Assembly: GCA_003233075.1 (NCBI GenBank)
Contig: QIKQ01000208.1
Location: 1 to 13,156, forward strand
Source: Gammaproteobacteria bacterium
GTDB lineage: Bacteria; Pseudomonadota; Gammaproteobacteria; SZUA-21
Reading direction: 5' to 3'
DNA: 13,156 nucleotides
The translations under genes were made by a program, and so were the position numbers. Positions 1 to 5,793 of the stretch are shown here, one piece after another. Below the pieces are notes generated by a model. It worked only from the letters and a program-made list of their open reading frames with translations, did not search any database and had not been told where the DNA came from. Within the stretch, counting starts at the first letter, position 1, and the number at the start of each line of letters is the position of its first letter.

Positions 1-576
1 GTGCAAGAACAGCAGGTGACGAAGGTGGGTGGTATTCGCCCTATTGTGATAGACGTTCGTTTTGTGGTCGCAACGAATCGTAATCTGGAATCCATGGTTG
101 CGGAGGGTGAGTTTCGACATGATCTATATCACCGGCTTAATGTCGTTAAATTTAGCTTGCCACCCTTAAAGAATAGAAGTGATGATATTCCTTTATTGAT
201 TCAGCATTTTACCACGGAAATTTGTGCGCAATACGGCCGAAGTGTCAAAGGCTTTGATGCTAAATCAATGAAGCAATTATGCGAATACAGTTGGCCTGGC
301 AATGTGCGCGAACTACGAAACATGGTCGAACGTCATATCGCCTTGGCGGATGATGAAGTATTAGTTTTAAAGGAACTGCCAAATCAGATTCAAGCAAACG
401 GCAGTGGTATTGATTCTGATATGCCAAGCCTTGAAGAGTTAGAGAAAAGATATATTTGTAAAATCTTAGATCAAAACGGCGGTAACAGAGAAAAAACTGC
501 GACGACACTAGATATTAATAAGTCGACTCTTTGGAGGAAGCTACAACAATACAGTCAAGACGAAAAACCAGAATAA
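1..576 (+). CDS. Sigma-54-dependent transcriptional activator, NtrC family (3' part; 5' end outside window)
   Basis: The reading frame is open at the left edge, so the gene starts upstream and only the last 191 residues are here. Visible parts, in order: the AAA+ sensor I region (ATNRNLE, about residues 24-30); the arginine-finger stretch FRHDLYHRLN (38-47) followed by LPPLKNR; sensor II, WPGNVRELRN (98-107); and a Fis-type helix-turn-helix at about 143-184 (LEELEKRYI ... NKSTLWRKL). These are hallmarks of bacterial enhancer-binding proteins, which hydrolyse ATP to open promoters held by sigma-54 RNA polymerase. Walker A, Walker B, the GAFTGA loop and any receiver or sensor domain would lie upstream and cannot be judged. 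The next gene downstream has a sigma-54 promoter and a dyad suited to a Fis-type HTH, which makes soxY a probable target. The stop is TAA at 574-576 and no clear terminator follows. The family is certain; the stimulus is unknown. Confidence 0.95.
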   Translation: MQEQQVTKVGGIRPIVIDVRFVVATNRNLESMVAEGEFRHDLYHRLNVVKFSLPPLKNRSDDIPLLIQHFTTEICAQYGRSVKGFDAKSMKQLCEYSWPGNVRELRNMVERHIALADDEVLVLKELPNQIQANGSGIDSDMPSLEELEKRYICKILDQNGGNREKTATTLDINKSTLWRKLQQYSQDEKPE

Positions 577-613
577 CTGTTTCATTAAGTCAACTAAGTA
601 ATTCTATTCAAAA

Positions 614-631
614 TGCAATTAAATCATTGCA
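614..631. promoter_or_regulatory. Candidate enhancer (UAS) dyad for the sigma-54 activator
   Basis: The perfect inverted repeat TGCAAT-N6-ATTGCA is centred about 108 bases upstream of the predicted soxY transcription start. NtrC-family activators typically bind TGC-rich dyads of this geometry at about -80 to -150. The AACTAAGT direct repeats at 592-599 and 671-678 flank it and could be additional sites. The symmetry is seen directly; binding is inferred. Confidence 0.55.
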
Positions 632-703
632 AATTAATATTCAAAATACGCCTAATTAATTATCAAGGTTAACTAAGTTATTGTTTCTACTTAGATCTAT
701 TGT

Positions 704-719
704 TTGGCTTGGGTCTTGC
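704..719 (+). promoter_or_regulatory. Sigma-54 (-24/-12) promoter of the soxY-like gene
   Basis: TTGGC (704-708) and TTGC (716-719) place the invariant GG and GC exactly as in the sigma-54 consensus YTGGCACG-N4-TTGCW, with ten bases between GG and GC. The bases after TTGGC (TTG) and after TTGC (G) deviate from consensus. Initiation about 12 bases past the -12 element falls near 731, giving a leader of about 28 bases that contains the AAGGAG ribosome site. This also shows that the soxY start must be the ATG at 759 rather than an earlier in-frame codon at 681. Confidence 0.75.
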
Positions 720-758
720 GATACTAGTGTTACAAACAACGTAACCAAGGAGTTAGCT

Positions 759-1274
759 ATGACAAATACAAAATCAACATTCTTATTGAAATCGGGTAGC
801 GCGATTTTCGTTAGCATGATCTTAGGTCTTTTATCGTTAGCACCTTATAGTGCTTTTGCTAAAGTCCCTCGTGAAGCTTTTAAGTCAGAATGCGTTAGAG
901 ATGCCATTACACAAGTGATCGGAAATGCAAAAGTAATTGATAGTAACAAGATCTCCATTAGTGCACCTGCGATTGCAGAAAATGGCGCTGAAGTTAAAAT
1001 CAGCGTCCTTACTGGTAATATGAAAAATGTGGAAGAAATCAGTATTTTTGCTGAAAAAAACCCAACCCCGTTATTAGCCAGCTATCAAATTCCTAAAGGC
1101 ATAAGCATGCAGATTGGCGGTCGAGTAAAAATGCTTGAGACGCAAAATGTAGTTGCCATTGTTAAAGCGGATGGCAAGTACTACAGAACGACTAAGCAAA
1201 TCAAAGTGACTATTGGTGGTTGTGGCGGTGGAGCAGCATTCGCACCGACTATTTCAAAATCACACTGCAAGTAA
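759..1274 (+). CDS. soxY: SoxY-like sulfur carrier protein with C-terminal extension
   Basis: The product has 171 residues. SoxY carries sulfur intermediates on the cysteine of a C-terminal GGCGG motif during periplasmic thiosulfate oxidation, normally as a SoxYZ heterodimer. Here the motif reads VTIGGCGG and follows a beta-rich domain with SoxY-like phrases (APAIAENGAEVKISV, IFAEKNPTP, RTTKQIKVTIGG). The N-terminus is a Sec-type signal peptide with a hydrophobic core and a likely cleavage after AFA, without the twin arginines usual for SoxY. AAGGAG at 747-752, six bases before the ATG, and the sigma-54 promoter at 704-719 fix the start. Three features are odd. Usual SoxY proteins end at GGCGG, but this one continues for about 14 residues and has another cysteine two residues from the end. 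No soxZ follows. Another cysteine lies just after the signal peptide (SEC). The family is well supported; a role in thiosulfate oxidation is not proven. Confidence 0.85.
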   Translation: MTNTKSTFLLKSGSAIFVSMILGLLSLAPYSAFAKVPREAFKSECVRDAITQVIGNAKVIDSNKISISAPAIAENGAEVKISVLTGNMKNVEEISIFAEKNPTPLLASYQIPKGISMQIGGRVKMLETQNVVAIVKADGKYYRTTKQIKVTIGGCGGGAAFAPTISKSHCK

Positions 1275-1289
1275 TTTCATAGAGTAAGC

Positions 1290-1325
1290 GCAAGGTATGA
1301 TCAAAAGTTTAGGGTCATGCCTTGC
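1290..1325 (+). terminator. Hairpin downstream of soxY
   Basis: GCAAGGTATGA (1290-1300) pairs with TCATGCCTTGC (1315-1325). The stem has 11 base pairs with one T-G wobble and a 14-base loop, followed by a modest T-rich stretch. It is probably a transcript-end or stabilising hairpin, weaker as a terminator than the one at 1422-1448. Confidence 0.45.
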
Positions 1326-1421
1326 AAGTTTTAGTTTACTTTGAGATCAGCGGACTAGTCTTGGACATTGTTAGTTTCAAAGGGATTCGCATTCACTGGT
1401 TTCAAAGCAACTCTCTCCATT

Positions 1422-1448
1422 ACCCCTTCACCACGGAGGGGTTTTTTT
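1422..1448 (+). terminator. Strong intrinsic terminator of the soxY transcript
   Basis: CCCCTTC (1423-1429) and GGAGGGG (1435-1441) form a GC-rich stem of seven pairs with one T-G wobble and a five-base loop. Seven T residues follow at 1442-1448. This is the classic Rho-independent form. Confidence 0.85.
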
Positions 1449-1706
1449 ATGTTGTTTATTTTCAAACATAGATTGATATCTTAGCGCTTTGATTATTGCT
1501 GGGTTAAGCTATTTCAAACTTAGGAACTTGTTCGGCATAAATTAATCTGCTATTGAGAGAATCCTCAAGAAATAGATTTCGAAAGTAAAATAAAAAATTT
1601 AGTATTTTATTATTCCTCCAGTATAAATAGTTAAGCCGTTCTCATATTCCATTTTTATTTATTAAGCATGGTTTTAATTTCACTGTATTAGGTCTATAGT
1701 TGCGGC

Positions 1707-2669
1707 ATGAATAATATCAAATCTAAATTTGCTTTGGATCGAAATACAAAAGATCGTTTTATCCTGCTTACCGCGTTTCTGGCATTTTTTCTGCTCGTTA
1801 GCTGGATGATGCTCGGTTTCTATTTTGCGTTAGCTTTAACAGTCTGCATGGCTGTTTTTTTGTATGTCTATAATGACAAAACGGCGTCTTGGACCATCGA
1901 TTTATACCAAGCTAAAAAAATAATGCAAAACGAAGCCACTGAAATATACAAATTTGTAAAGACTCTTTCCCGTAGAGCGAAGTTAGATCAAGAACCATTG
2001 GTTTATTATATTCCATCTTATATAGACATGATATTTACAGTTAAAACAAAAAATAATTACATTATTTCAATCAGCGATGGACTTATTAGAAATCATAGTT
2101 ACAGTGAATTGGCCGGTTTGATTGCACATGAAGTCGCACATATAAAGAATGACGACATTAAATTATTTAACCAGTCAGATATGTTGAGCCGTGTGGCCTA
2201 CTATATTTCCTGGTGTGGCTTTGCTTTTATTTTAATTAATTTGCTTGTTGCATTATTATTTAGTGTATCGTTTAATTTACTCTTTATAGTAATGATGTTT
2301 AGCGGTAAATTTGTCAATGCCACATCTTGGCTGATACGTCGAGATCGAGAAAATCAAGCTGATTTAAGTGCGGTCAAATATTTAAAAGATGAATCTCCTT
2401 TGTTAAGTGCCATGACTAAAACCAATAAAGACAGTTTCAGTAAATTAAAATTATTCCTTCTGCCTAGTATTTGTATACACGAGCCCTCGTCCTTAAGGTT
2501 GCATCCAACTTATAGCGAGCGCGTTAACTTTTTAAAGAATAATAAGTCTCCGCAAATGAATATTTATCAGTGGGAAAAACGATCAAGTTTAACTTCTACT
2601 CTTGCTTATGCTTTTCTAAAAAACGATATTCAAAAACCTAAACGCCGATTGAGCGGTGTTTGGTACTAA
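1707..2669 (+). CDS. M48 family (HtpX-like) membrane zinc metalloprotease
   Basis: The product has 320 residues. Family members are inner-membrane zinc endopeptidases, and HtpX degrades damaged membrane proteins. The zinc motif is HEVAH (141-145) within LIAHEVAHIKNDD. The third ligand is the glutamate of ENQAD (215-219), preceded by RRDR. HPTYSERV (266-273) near the end matches the HtpX-type HP...R element. Hydrophobic segments lie at about 18-54 (two passes) and 168-205 (two passes), as in HtpX, placing the active site on the cytoplasmic side by analogy. The extra segment of about 45 residues after the HP motif is not typical of HtpX, so this is an M48 paralog and not confidently htpX itself. 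The ATG at 1707 has no good Shine-Dalgarno sequence. The last 28 bases recur, degraded, exactly 300 bases downstream. Confidence 0.9.
   Translation: MNNIKSKFALDRNTKDRFILLTAFLAFFLLVSWMMLGFYFALALTVCMAVFLYVYNDKTASWTIDLYQAKKIMQNEATEIYKFVKTLSRRAKLDQEPLVYYIPSYIDMIFTVKTKNNYIISISDGLIRNHSYSELAGLIAHEVAHIKNDDIKLFNQSDMLSRVAYYISWCGFAFILINLLVALLFSVSFNLLFIVMMFSGKFVNATSWLIRRDRENQADLSAVKYLKDESPLLSAMTKTNKDSFSKLKLFLLPSICIHEPSSLRLHPTYSERVNFLKNNKSPQMNIYQWEKRSSLTSTLAYAFLKNDIQKPKRRLSGVWY
2642..2669 (+). repeat. Copy 1 of a repeated gene tail (end of the M48 gene)
   Basis: These bases encode the final RRLSGVWY and the stop. They match 2942-2969 with four differences in 28 positions, at an offset of exactly 300 bases. 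Confidence 0.7.
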
Positions 2670-2740
2670 AATAAAGGCGCCAGAAAGTGCCAGACCCCGA
2701 CCTGCCAAAAGAATTAGTCATTGCGAGGTGTGATCGTCGA

Positions 2741-2813
2741 TTAAATCTGCAACAGAGCGTTAGTTGTTTATTATAATTATGTAGGAAATGTAGCCCGGCT
2801 CTTCAGAGCCGGG
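2741..2813. repeat. REP-like palindromic element, copy A
   Basis: A leader stretch (TTAAATCTG, AACAGA, TAGTTGTTTA, TATAATT) is followed by TGTAGCCCGG and a perfect eight-pair hairpin, CCCGGCTC-TTCA-GAGCCGGG (2794-2813). The same order occurs at 4786-4890 with scattered substitutions. GTAGCCCGG palindromes are typical of gammaproteobacterial REP elements. No REP-associated transposase lies in the window. Confidence 0.6.
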
Positions 2814-2941
2814 GTGGACTCAAACAGCGATGCCATAGCGTATACAGCGACATATGTGATGATCGCTCAGTTATAAGATGAGTTAGTTTTATGCTTGAAC
2901 CTAAATCCTGATTGATTGTGTGGTTCAGGCACCTTCACACA

Positions 2942-2969
2942 ACGTCGATTGAGTGGAGTTTGATACTAA
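2942..2969 (+). pseudogene. Degraded second copy of the M48 gene's last codons
   Basis: In frame this reads R-R-L-S-G-V-stop, against R-R-L-S-G-V-W-Y-stop in the live gene. Three of the four differences are synonymous; the fourth turns the tryptophan codon into TGA. It may be the remnant of a tandem duplicate, or both copies may belong to a mobile repeat that supplied the protease's C-terminus. The stretch is too short to decide. Confidence 0.4.
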
Positions 2970-3050
2970 CGATAAGTCATCATTTTACACACCTATAATT
3001 ATACACATCCTCTGATTGTCCTAAAGTTTCGCTTAATTTCGACTAATTGT

Positions 3051-3059
3051 TGCTATATT
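3051..3059 (+). promoter_or_regulatory. Extended -10 promoter candidate for the phosphatidyltransferase gene
   Basis: TG-C-TATATT matches an extended -10 element. No good -35 is present 16-18 bases upstream. A start near 3066 would leave a leader of about 137 bases. Confidence 0.3.
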
Positions 3060-3202
3060 AGCCTCCCATGCGATGCAAAACTAGATAGTCGAGTCTAATT
3101 GAGATATAACTTAAATGCTCAATTTCACAATAAACAACTGGTCCGTAAAACTGTATTTAGAAATTTTAGATTAGATCAAATTAGAATTTTAGGGAAACAA
3201 CA

Positions 3203-4486
3203 ATGACAACTAAAAATTTAAATTTTCAGTGGTTAAACAATGTTAATGAACTTATCAAAAAGCATTTTACTGCACCAGATTATTTAATCCCAAGCCTTAA
3301 GTTATTCATATTAACCCCAGGCATAGTTTTGTCGATTGATTCAATTGATTATGCGCTACCTGGCGGGATAGTCATTACTATGATTCTAATCTATGGCTTA
3401 TTAGATTACGCTGCCGTAGTAAAACATGATGCAAGTGCAAAACCAAGTAGAACATTTTATGCTTTCGAAAGATTAGTCGACTACCCACTTGTTTTAGCTT
3501 TAGGCTATTTGGTATTTGATAAAGTAAGTTTTGAATTAATAATATTAAAAATTGTAGCGGATGGCATTCTTATCGCTATCCAGCTTTATCGAGATGAACG
3601 ACAAAAAGCGAGGATTTCTTCAGGGGTAAATTTCGCAACTTTGTTTATTGTTGTTTTAGTCGCTCTGGGTAGCTCATCAAAATTCGCCACTCCGGCACTT
3701 GCTGAGGGTATGCTGATCTTAAGCACATTGCTTAGCGTCATACTAATTGGCCATACTGTAGGCTTATTAAAAAAATATTTAATCGCAGATTCTTTATCGT
3801 TTGGTAATTTACTGTGCGGTTTTATTGCCATCTATATGGCAACAAAAGGCAGATTAGATTTAAGCCTAATGTTTATTGGATTAGGCGCTGCCTTTGACGG
3901 TCTTGATGGCGCTGCGGCTAGAAAATTTGGTTCGACTAAGTGGGGCATTTACAGCGATGATATTGCGGATGGTTTTACCTACGGTATAGCGCCAGGCATT
4001 ATCATTATGATTCATATGCAGCAGTTTGAAGCTCAAATTAATGGTTTAGGCTTGGATGGTTATATAATAGGAGGTTTGTACGCTTTCTTTACTATTGGCC
4101 GACTCATTTATTTTACCCTCAACAAATCCAATTCAGACCCAGAGTATTTTATGGGTGCACCAAGTGTTTATGGCGGTATTTTGGTATTATCCTCAGCATA
4201 CCTTTTTGCCGATCATTATGCTTTATTAGGCATGATGGTTGGTGTTGCGTGTGTGCTTATGGTTGGCTTTGACTCACACTATCGTCACATGGGTCGACTA
4301 ATAGGCAATAGACATTCAATGCGCATAATCAGTTTGATCGCGGTGCTAATGATCATTATTCTTGGCTTTTTTAAGCAGATTGATTTGGCCATCGCTTTTA
4401 TTTTTATAGGCTGTATATTATACGGCTTCTTGCCAATGGCCATGAATTTCAAACAAGTGTTGGCGAAAGAATCCAAGCCGGACTAA
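3203..4486 (+). CDS. CDP-alcohol phosphatidyltransferase (phosphatidylserine synthase-like) with extra N-terminal membrane half
   Basis: The product has 427 residues. The C-terminal half carries the CDP-alcohol phosphotransferase signature: D232-GL-D235-G-AA-A-R240, then G248, D252 and D256, which bind metal and the CDP-activated lipid. FMGAP (317-321) after a GRLIYFTLN stretch resembles the FxGLP region of PssA-type phosphatidylserine synthases, so transfer from CDP-diacylglycerol to serine or a similar alcohol is likely. The N-terminal ~190 residues are also multi-helix. D68, K79-P-S-R83 and R90-L-V-D93 there could be a decayed version of the same motif, so the protein may be an internal duplication with one dead half. 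PssA enzymes are usually about 250 residues. AGGGA at 3191-3195, seven bases before the ATG, supports the start. The gene stands alone, between repeat-rich gaps. Enzyme class is sure; substrate is not. Confidence 0.85.
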   Translation: MTTKNLNFQWLNNVNELIKKHFTAPDYLIPSLKLFILTPGIVLSIDSIDYALPGGIVITMILIYGLLDYAAVVKHDASAKPSRTFYAFERLVDYPLVLALGYLVFDKVSFELIILKIVADGILIAIQLYRDERQKARISSGVNFATLFIVVLVALGSSSKFATPALAEGMLILSTLLSVILIGHTVGLLKKYLIADSLSFGNLLCGFIAIYMATKGRLDLSLMFIGLGAAFDGLDGAAARKFGSTKWGIYSDDIADGFTYGIAPGIIIMIHMQQFEAQINGLGLDGYIIGGLYAFFTIGRLIYFTLNKSNSDPEYFMGAPSVYGGILVLSSAYLFADHYALLGMMVGVACVLMVGFDSHYRHMGRLIGNRHSMRIISLIAVLMIIILGFFKQIDLAIAFIFIGCILYGFLPMAMNFKQVLAKESKPD

Positions 4487-4607
4487 AAATCAAATTGATC
4501 AGAACTTTGATGCATTAGTTGAATCTAACAGTGTGGAATTCAAAACTAAACAATAGAGGAAAATTATAATTAGCGTAGCCCGCGAGAGCGACCACTCCTT
4601 GCGCATT

Positions 4608-4775
4608 GCTGTCCCAGAGTTTGGATTAAACAGGAATACCTGACCTAAGATTATAGATGTAAGTCTGAAAAGAACATTGATATAACAGGGGTTAGGTTAG
4701 AGGTCACATCCTACTCGTGTTGCCCATTAATCGCTTATACCTTGGTCGAGACATGAACTTGAGACGTCTGCCATG
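4608..4775. repeat. Dispersed ~165-base repeat, copy 1
   Basis: It matches 7034-7202 in the same orientation. Shared blocks are GGATTAAA, CAGG-N4-CCTGACC, ATTATA, GTAAGT, TGAAAA, ATAACAG, ACCTT, GAGACATG and TTGAGA. The two ends are well conserved and the middle is diverged with small gaps. It has no open frame. Confidence 0.6.
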
Positions 4776-4785
4776 AGACTAGAAA

Positions 4786-4890
4786 ATTTTAAATCTGAAA
4801 CAGAATGATAGTTGTTTACTATAATTTTGAGGGATCTGTAGCCCGGTTCTACCTCCTGCATCCCTGCAGTCGTGAAGAGCCGGGCTACAG
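4786..4890. repeat. REP-like palindromic element, copy B
   Basis: It has the same leader as copy A (TTAAATCTG, AACAGA, TAGTTGTTTA, TATAATT). The 11-base arms CTGTAGCCCGG (4836-4846) and CCGGGCTACAG (4880-4890) are perfectly complementary and extend four more pairs. The interior holds a small nested CTGCA/TGCAG palindrome that copy A lacks. Confidence 0.65.
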
Positions 4891-5213
4891 CAGATACTGA
4901 GTATCGTCCTTCCTACTAAGTTCGCAGTTAACTGTGGGACAGCAGGCTCCTTGCGAGCCACTTATATTTTATAGTCGATAATAGCTAAAAATATCATATC
5001 CGTCATTCAGTGTAAGATAAGATGAGGAATTTCACTTAATCAATGCCGTTTTTATTGAACCAATATGCTGGCATAGTAAAATCACAGTGGTTTGTGAGGT
5101 GAACAAATGGGTGTTATGCAAAACAGACTATTTTACGCTTCTCCTGCAATATAAATATGTTATAAAAGAAACAACCCAGCGCAATACCTTCGCTATCACA
5201 GTCATTGTTTTAT

Positions 5214-5219
5214 TATAAT
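5214..5219 (+). promoter_or_regulatory. Possible -10 box upstream of the FlhD-like gene
   Basis: A perfect TATAAT is present, but no good -35 lies at 16-18 bases. If it is used, the leader is about 165 bases long and contains the nested hairpin at 5279-5355. Confidence 0.25.
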
Positions 5220-5278
5220 CGGCTGTTAATTATAAATGTTCATTTATAAAACAAAAAACTATCTAATAGTATTCAAAG

Positions 5279-5355
5279 CTTAAGACGCTTTCTCCATTGC
5301 CGTGCTGGTCCCGCAATAGTTGCTTGTGATTATCATAAGTATTTCTGGTCTTAAG
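5279..5355 (+). promoter_or_regulatory. Nested hairpin in the FlhD-like leader
   Basis: CTTAAGAC (5279-5286) and GTCTTAAG (5348-5355) are perfect complements. They enclose a second stem, ATTGC with GCAAT. The structure ends 36 bases before the start codon, where it could affect translation. Known flhDC leaders are long and post-transcriptionally controlled; applying that here is inference. Confidence 0.35.
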
Positions 5356-5391
5356 GCCATTTATCTTTTTACTGCTTCATGGGGAGAAATC

Positions 5392-5778
5392 ATGAAAAAA
5401 TCCAAATTGATAGATATTGATCATAAATTAATTCGAAACATAAATAAGCAAGTGCTGGCATTGGTTTGCGAAGTAGCTAGTGCTGATCCAATTAGATCTC
5501 AAGTTGTATTTGGCATCTCTGAAAAGTTGAGCGCTCAGCTTGCCTTATGCAGTGACAAGGAAATTGACAATTTGAGCCAACAGCCAATCTGCTTGCTAAC
5601 GTTAAGAAGTTGTGGTGATGAGGCACTCTGGAATAATCTTTTACTTTGCGCGAAAGAATATAGCCAGAGCCATCAATTAAATCTGCAAGCATTAATGTTA
5701 GTGCGAACTCATAATAATAAGTTGCCTGAATGCAAAATATTGAATCGAAAGAGCGATCAAGTACACTTAGATCACTAA
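5392..5778 (+). CDS. FlhD-like transcriptional regulator subunit
   Basis: The product has 128 residues. FlhD pairs with FlhC in a hetero-oligomer that activates class II flagellar and other promoters. The match to FlhD is distant but runs in order: a helical N-terminus with IN...LALV, VVFGISEKLSAQLA (38-51) against FlhD's FRLGINEEMA region, then D-K-E-I-D-N-L (55-61) and an LxxQPICLL stretch like FlhD's ...NQLVCHF. The next gene looks like FlhC, in the conserved order, which supports the assignment more than the sequence alone. GGGGAGA (5381-5387) precedes the ATG at 5392. The frame is open further upstream (to 5320), but that part lacks a ribosome site and is not typical FlhD. The stop lies 15 bases before the next start. 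No motility or chemotaxis gene is nearby, so targets other than flagella are possible. Confidence 0.65.
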   Translation: MKKSKLIDIDHKLIRNINKQVLALVCEVASADPIRSQVVFGISEKLSAQLALCSDKEIDNLSQQPICLLTLRSCGDEALWNNLLLCAKEYSQSHQLNLQALMLVRTHNNKLPECKILNRKSDQVHLDH

Positions 5779-5793
5779 ATGGAGGAGGCATCT

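Larger units (their letters stand above)
1275..1706. other. Intergenic region after soxY, with two hairpins
   Basis: The 432 gene-free bases hold two terminator-type hairpins, at 1290-1325 and 1422-1448. The rest, up to the protease gene, is AT-rich. No convincing -35/-10 pair was found for the protease gene. Confidence 0.6.
2670..3202. other. Intergenic region with repeat remnants
   Basis: This 533-base stretch has no credible gene. It holds AAGGCGCCAGA (2674-2684) and a near-complementary TCAGGCACCTT (2925-2935), a REP-like repeat with a hairpin (2741-2813), a degraded copy of the M48 gene tail (2942-2969), and the probable promoter of the phosphatidyltransferase gene (3051-3059). It looks like a site of repeated small insertions or rearrangement. 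Confidence 0.55.
4607..4944. repeat. Composite element bounded by a 15-base inverted repeat
   Basis: TGCTGTCCCAGAGTT (4607-4621) and AACTGTGGGACAGCA (4930-4944) are reverse complements with one mismatch. They enclose both the dispersed repeat and the REP-like hairpin. It could be a non-autonomous mobile element without coding capacity. No target-site duplication was recognised. Confidence 0.4.
4487..5391. other. 905-base gene-free region of dispersed repeats and flhD leader
   Basis: No convincing gene was found. From left to right it contains a TGCTGTCCCAgAGTT arm (4607-4621), a dispersed repeat shared with 7034-7202, a REP-like element with hairpin (4786-4890), the complementary arm AACTgTGGGACAGCA (4930-4944), a tiny ORF with a good ribosome site (5107-5154), a TATAAT box (5214-5219) and a nested hairpin (5279-5355) just before the FlhD-like gene. 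Confidence 0.6.

Noticed and set aside
681..758. Upstream extension of the soxY reading frame
   Set aside because: The extension lies across the sigma-54 promoter and upstream of the ribosome site. The ATG at 759 starts a clean signal peptide.
4490..4515. Terminator after the phosphatidyltransferase gene (ATCAAA/TTTGAT pairing)
   Set aside because: The stem is six AT-rich pairs with no T-run, too weak to call.
4779..4961. Minus-strand 60-codon ORF
   Set aside because: It runs through the REP-like hairpin, has no ribosome site and shows no protein-like pattern. It is a by-product of the repeat.
5321..5345. CRP-like site (TGTGA followed by TAAGT)
   Set aside because: Only the left half-site matches the TGTGA-N6-TCACA consensus.
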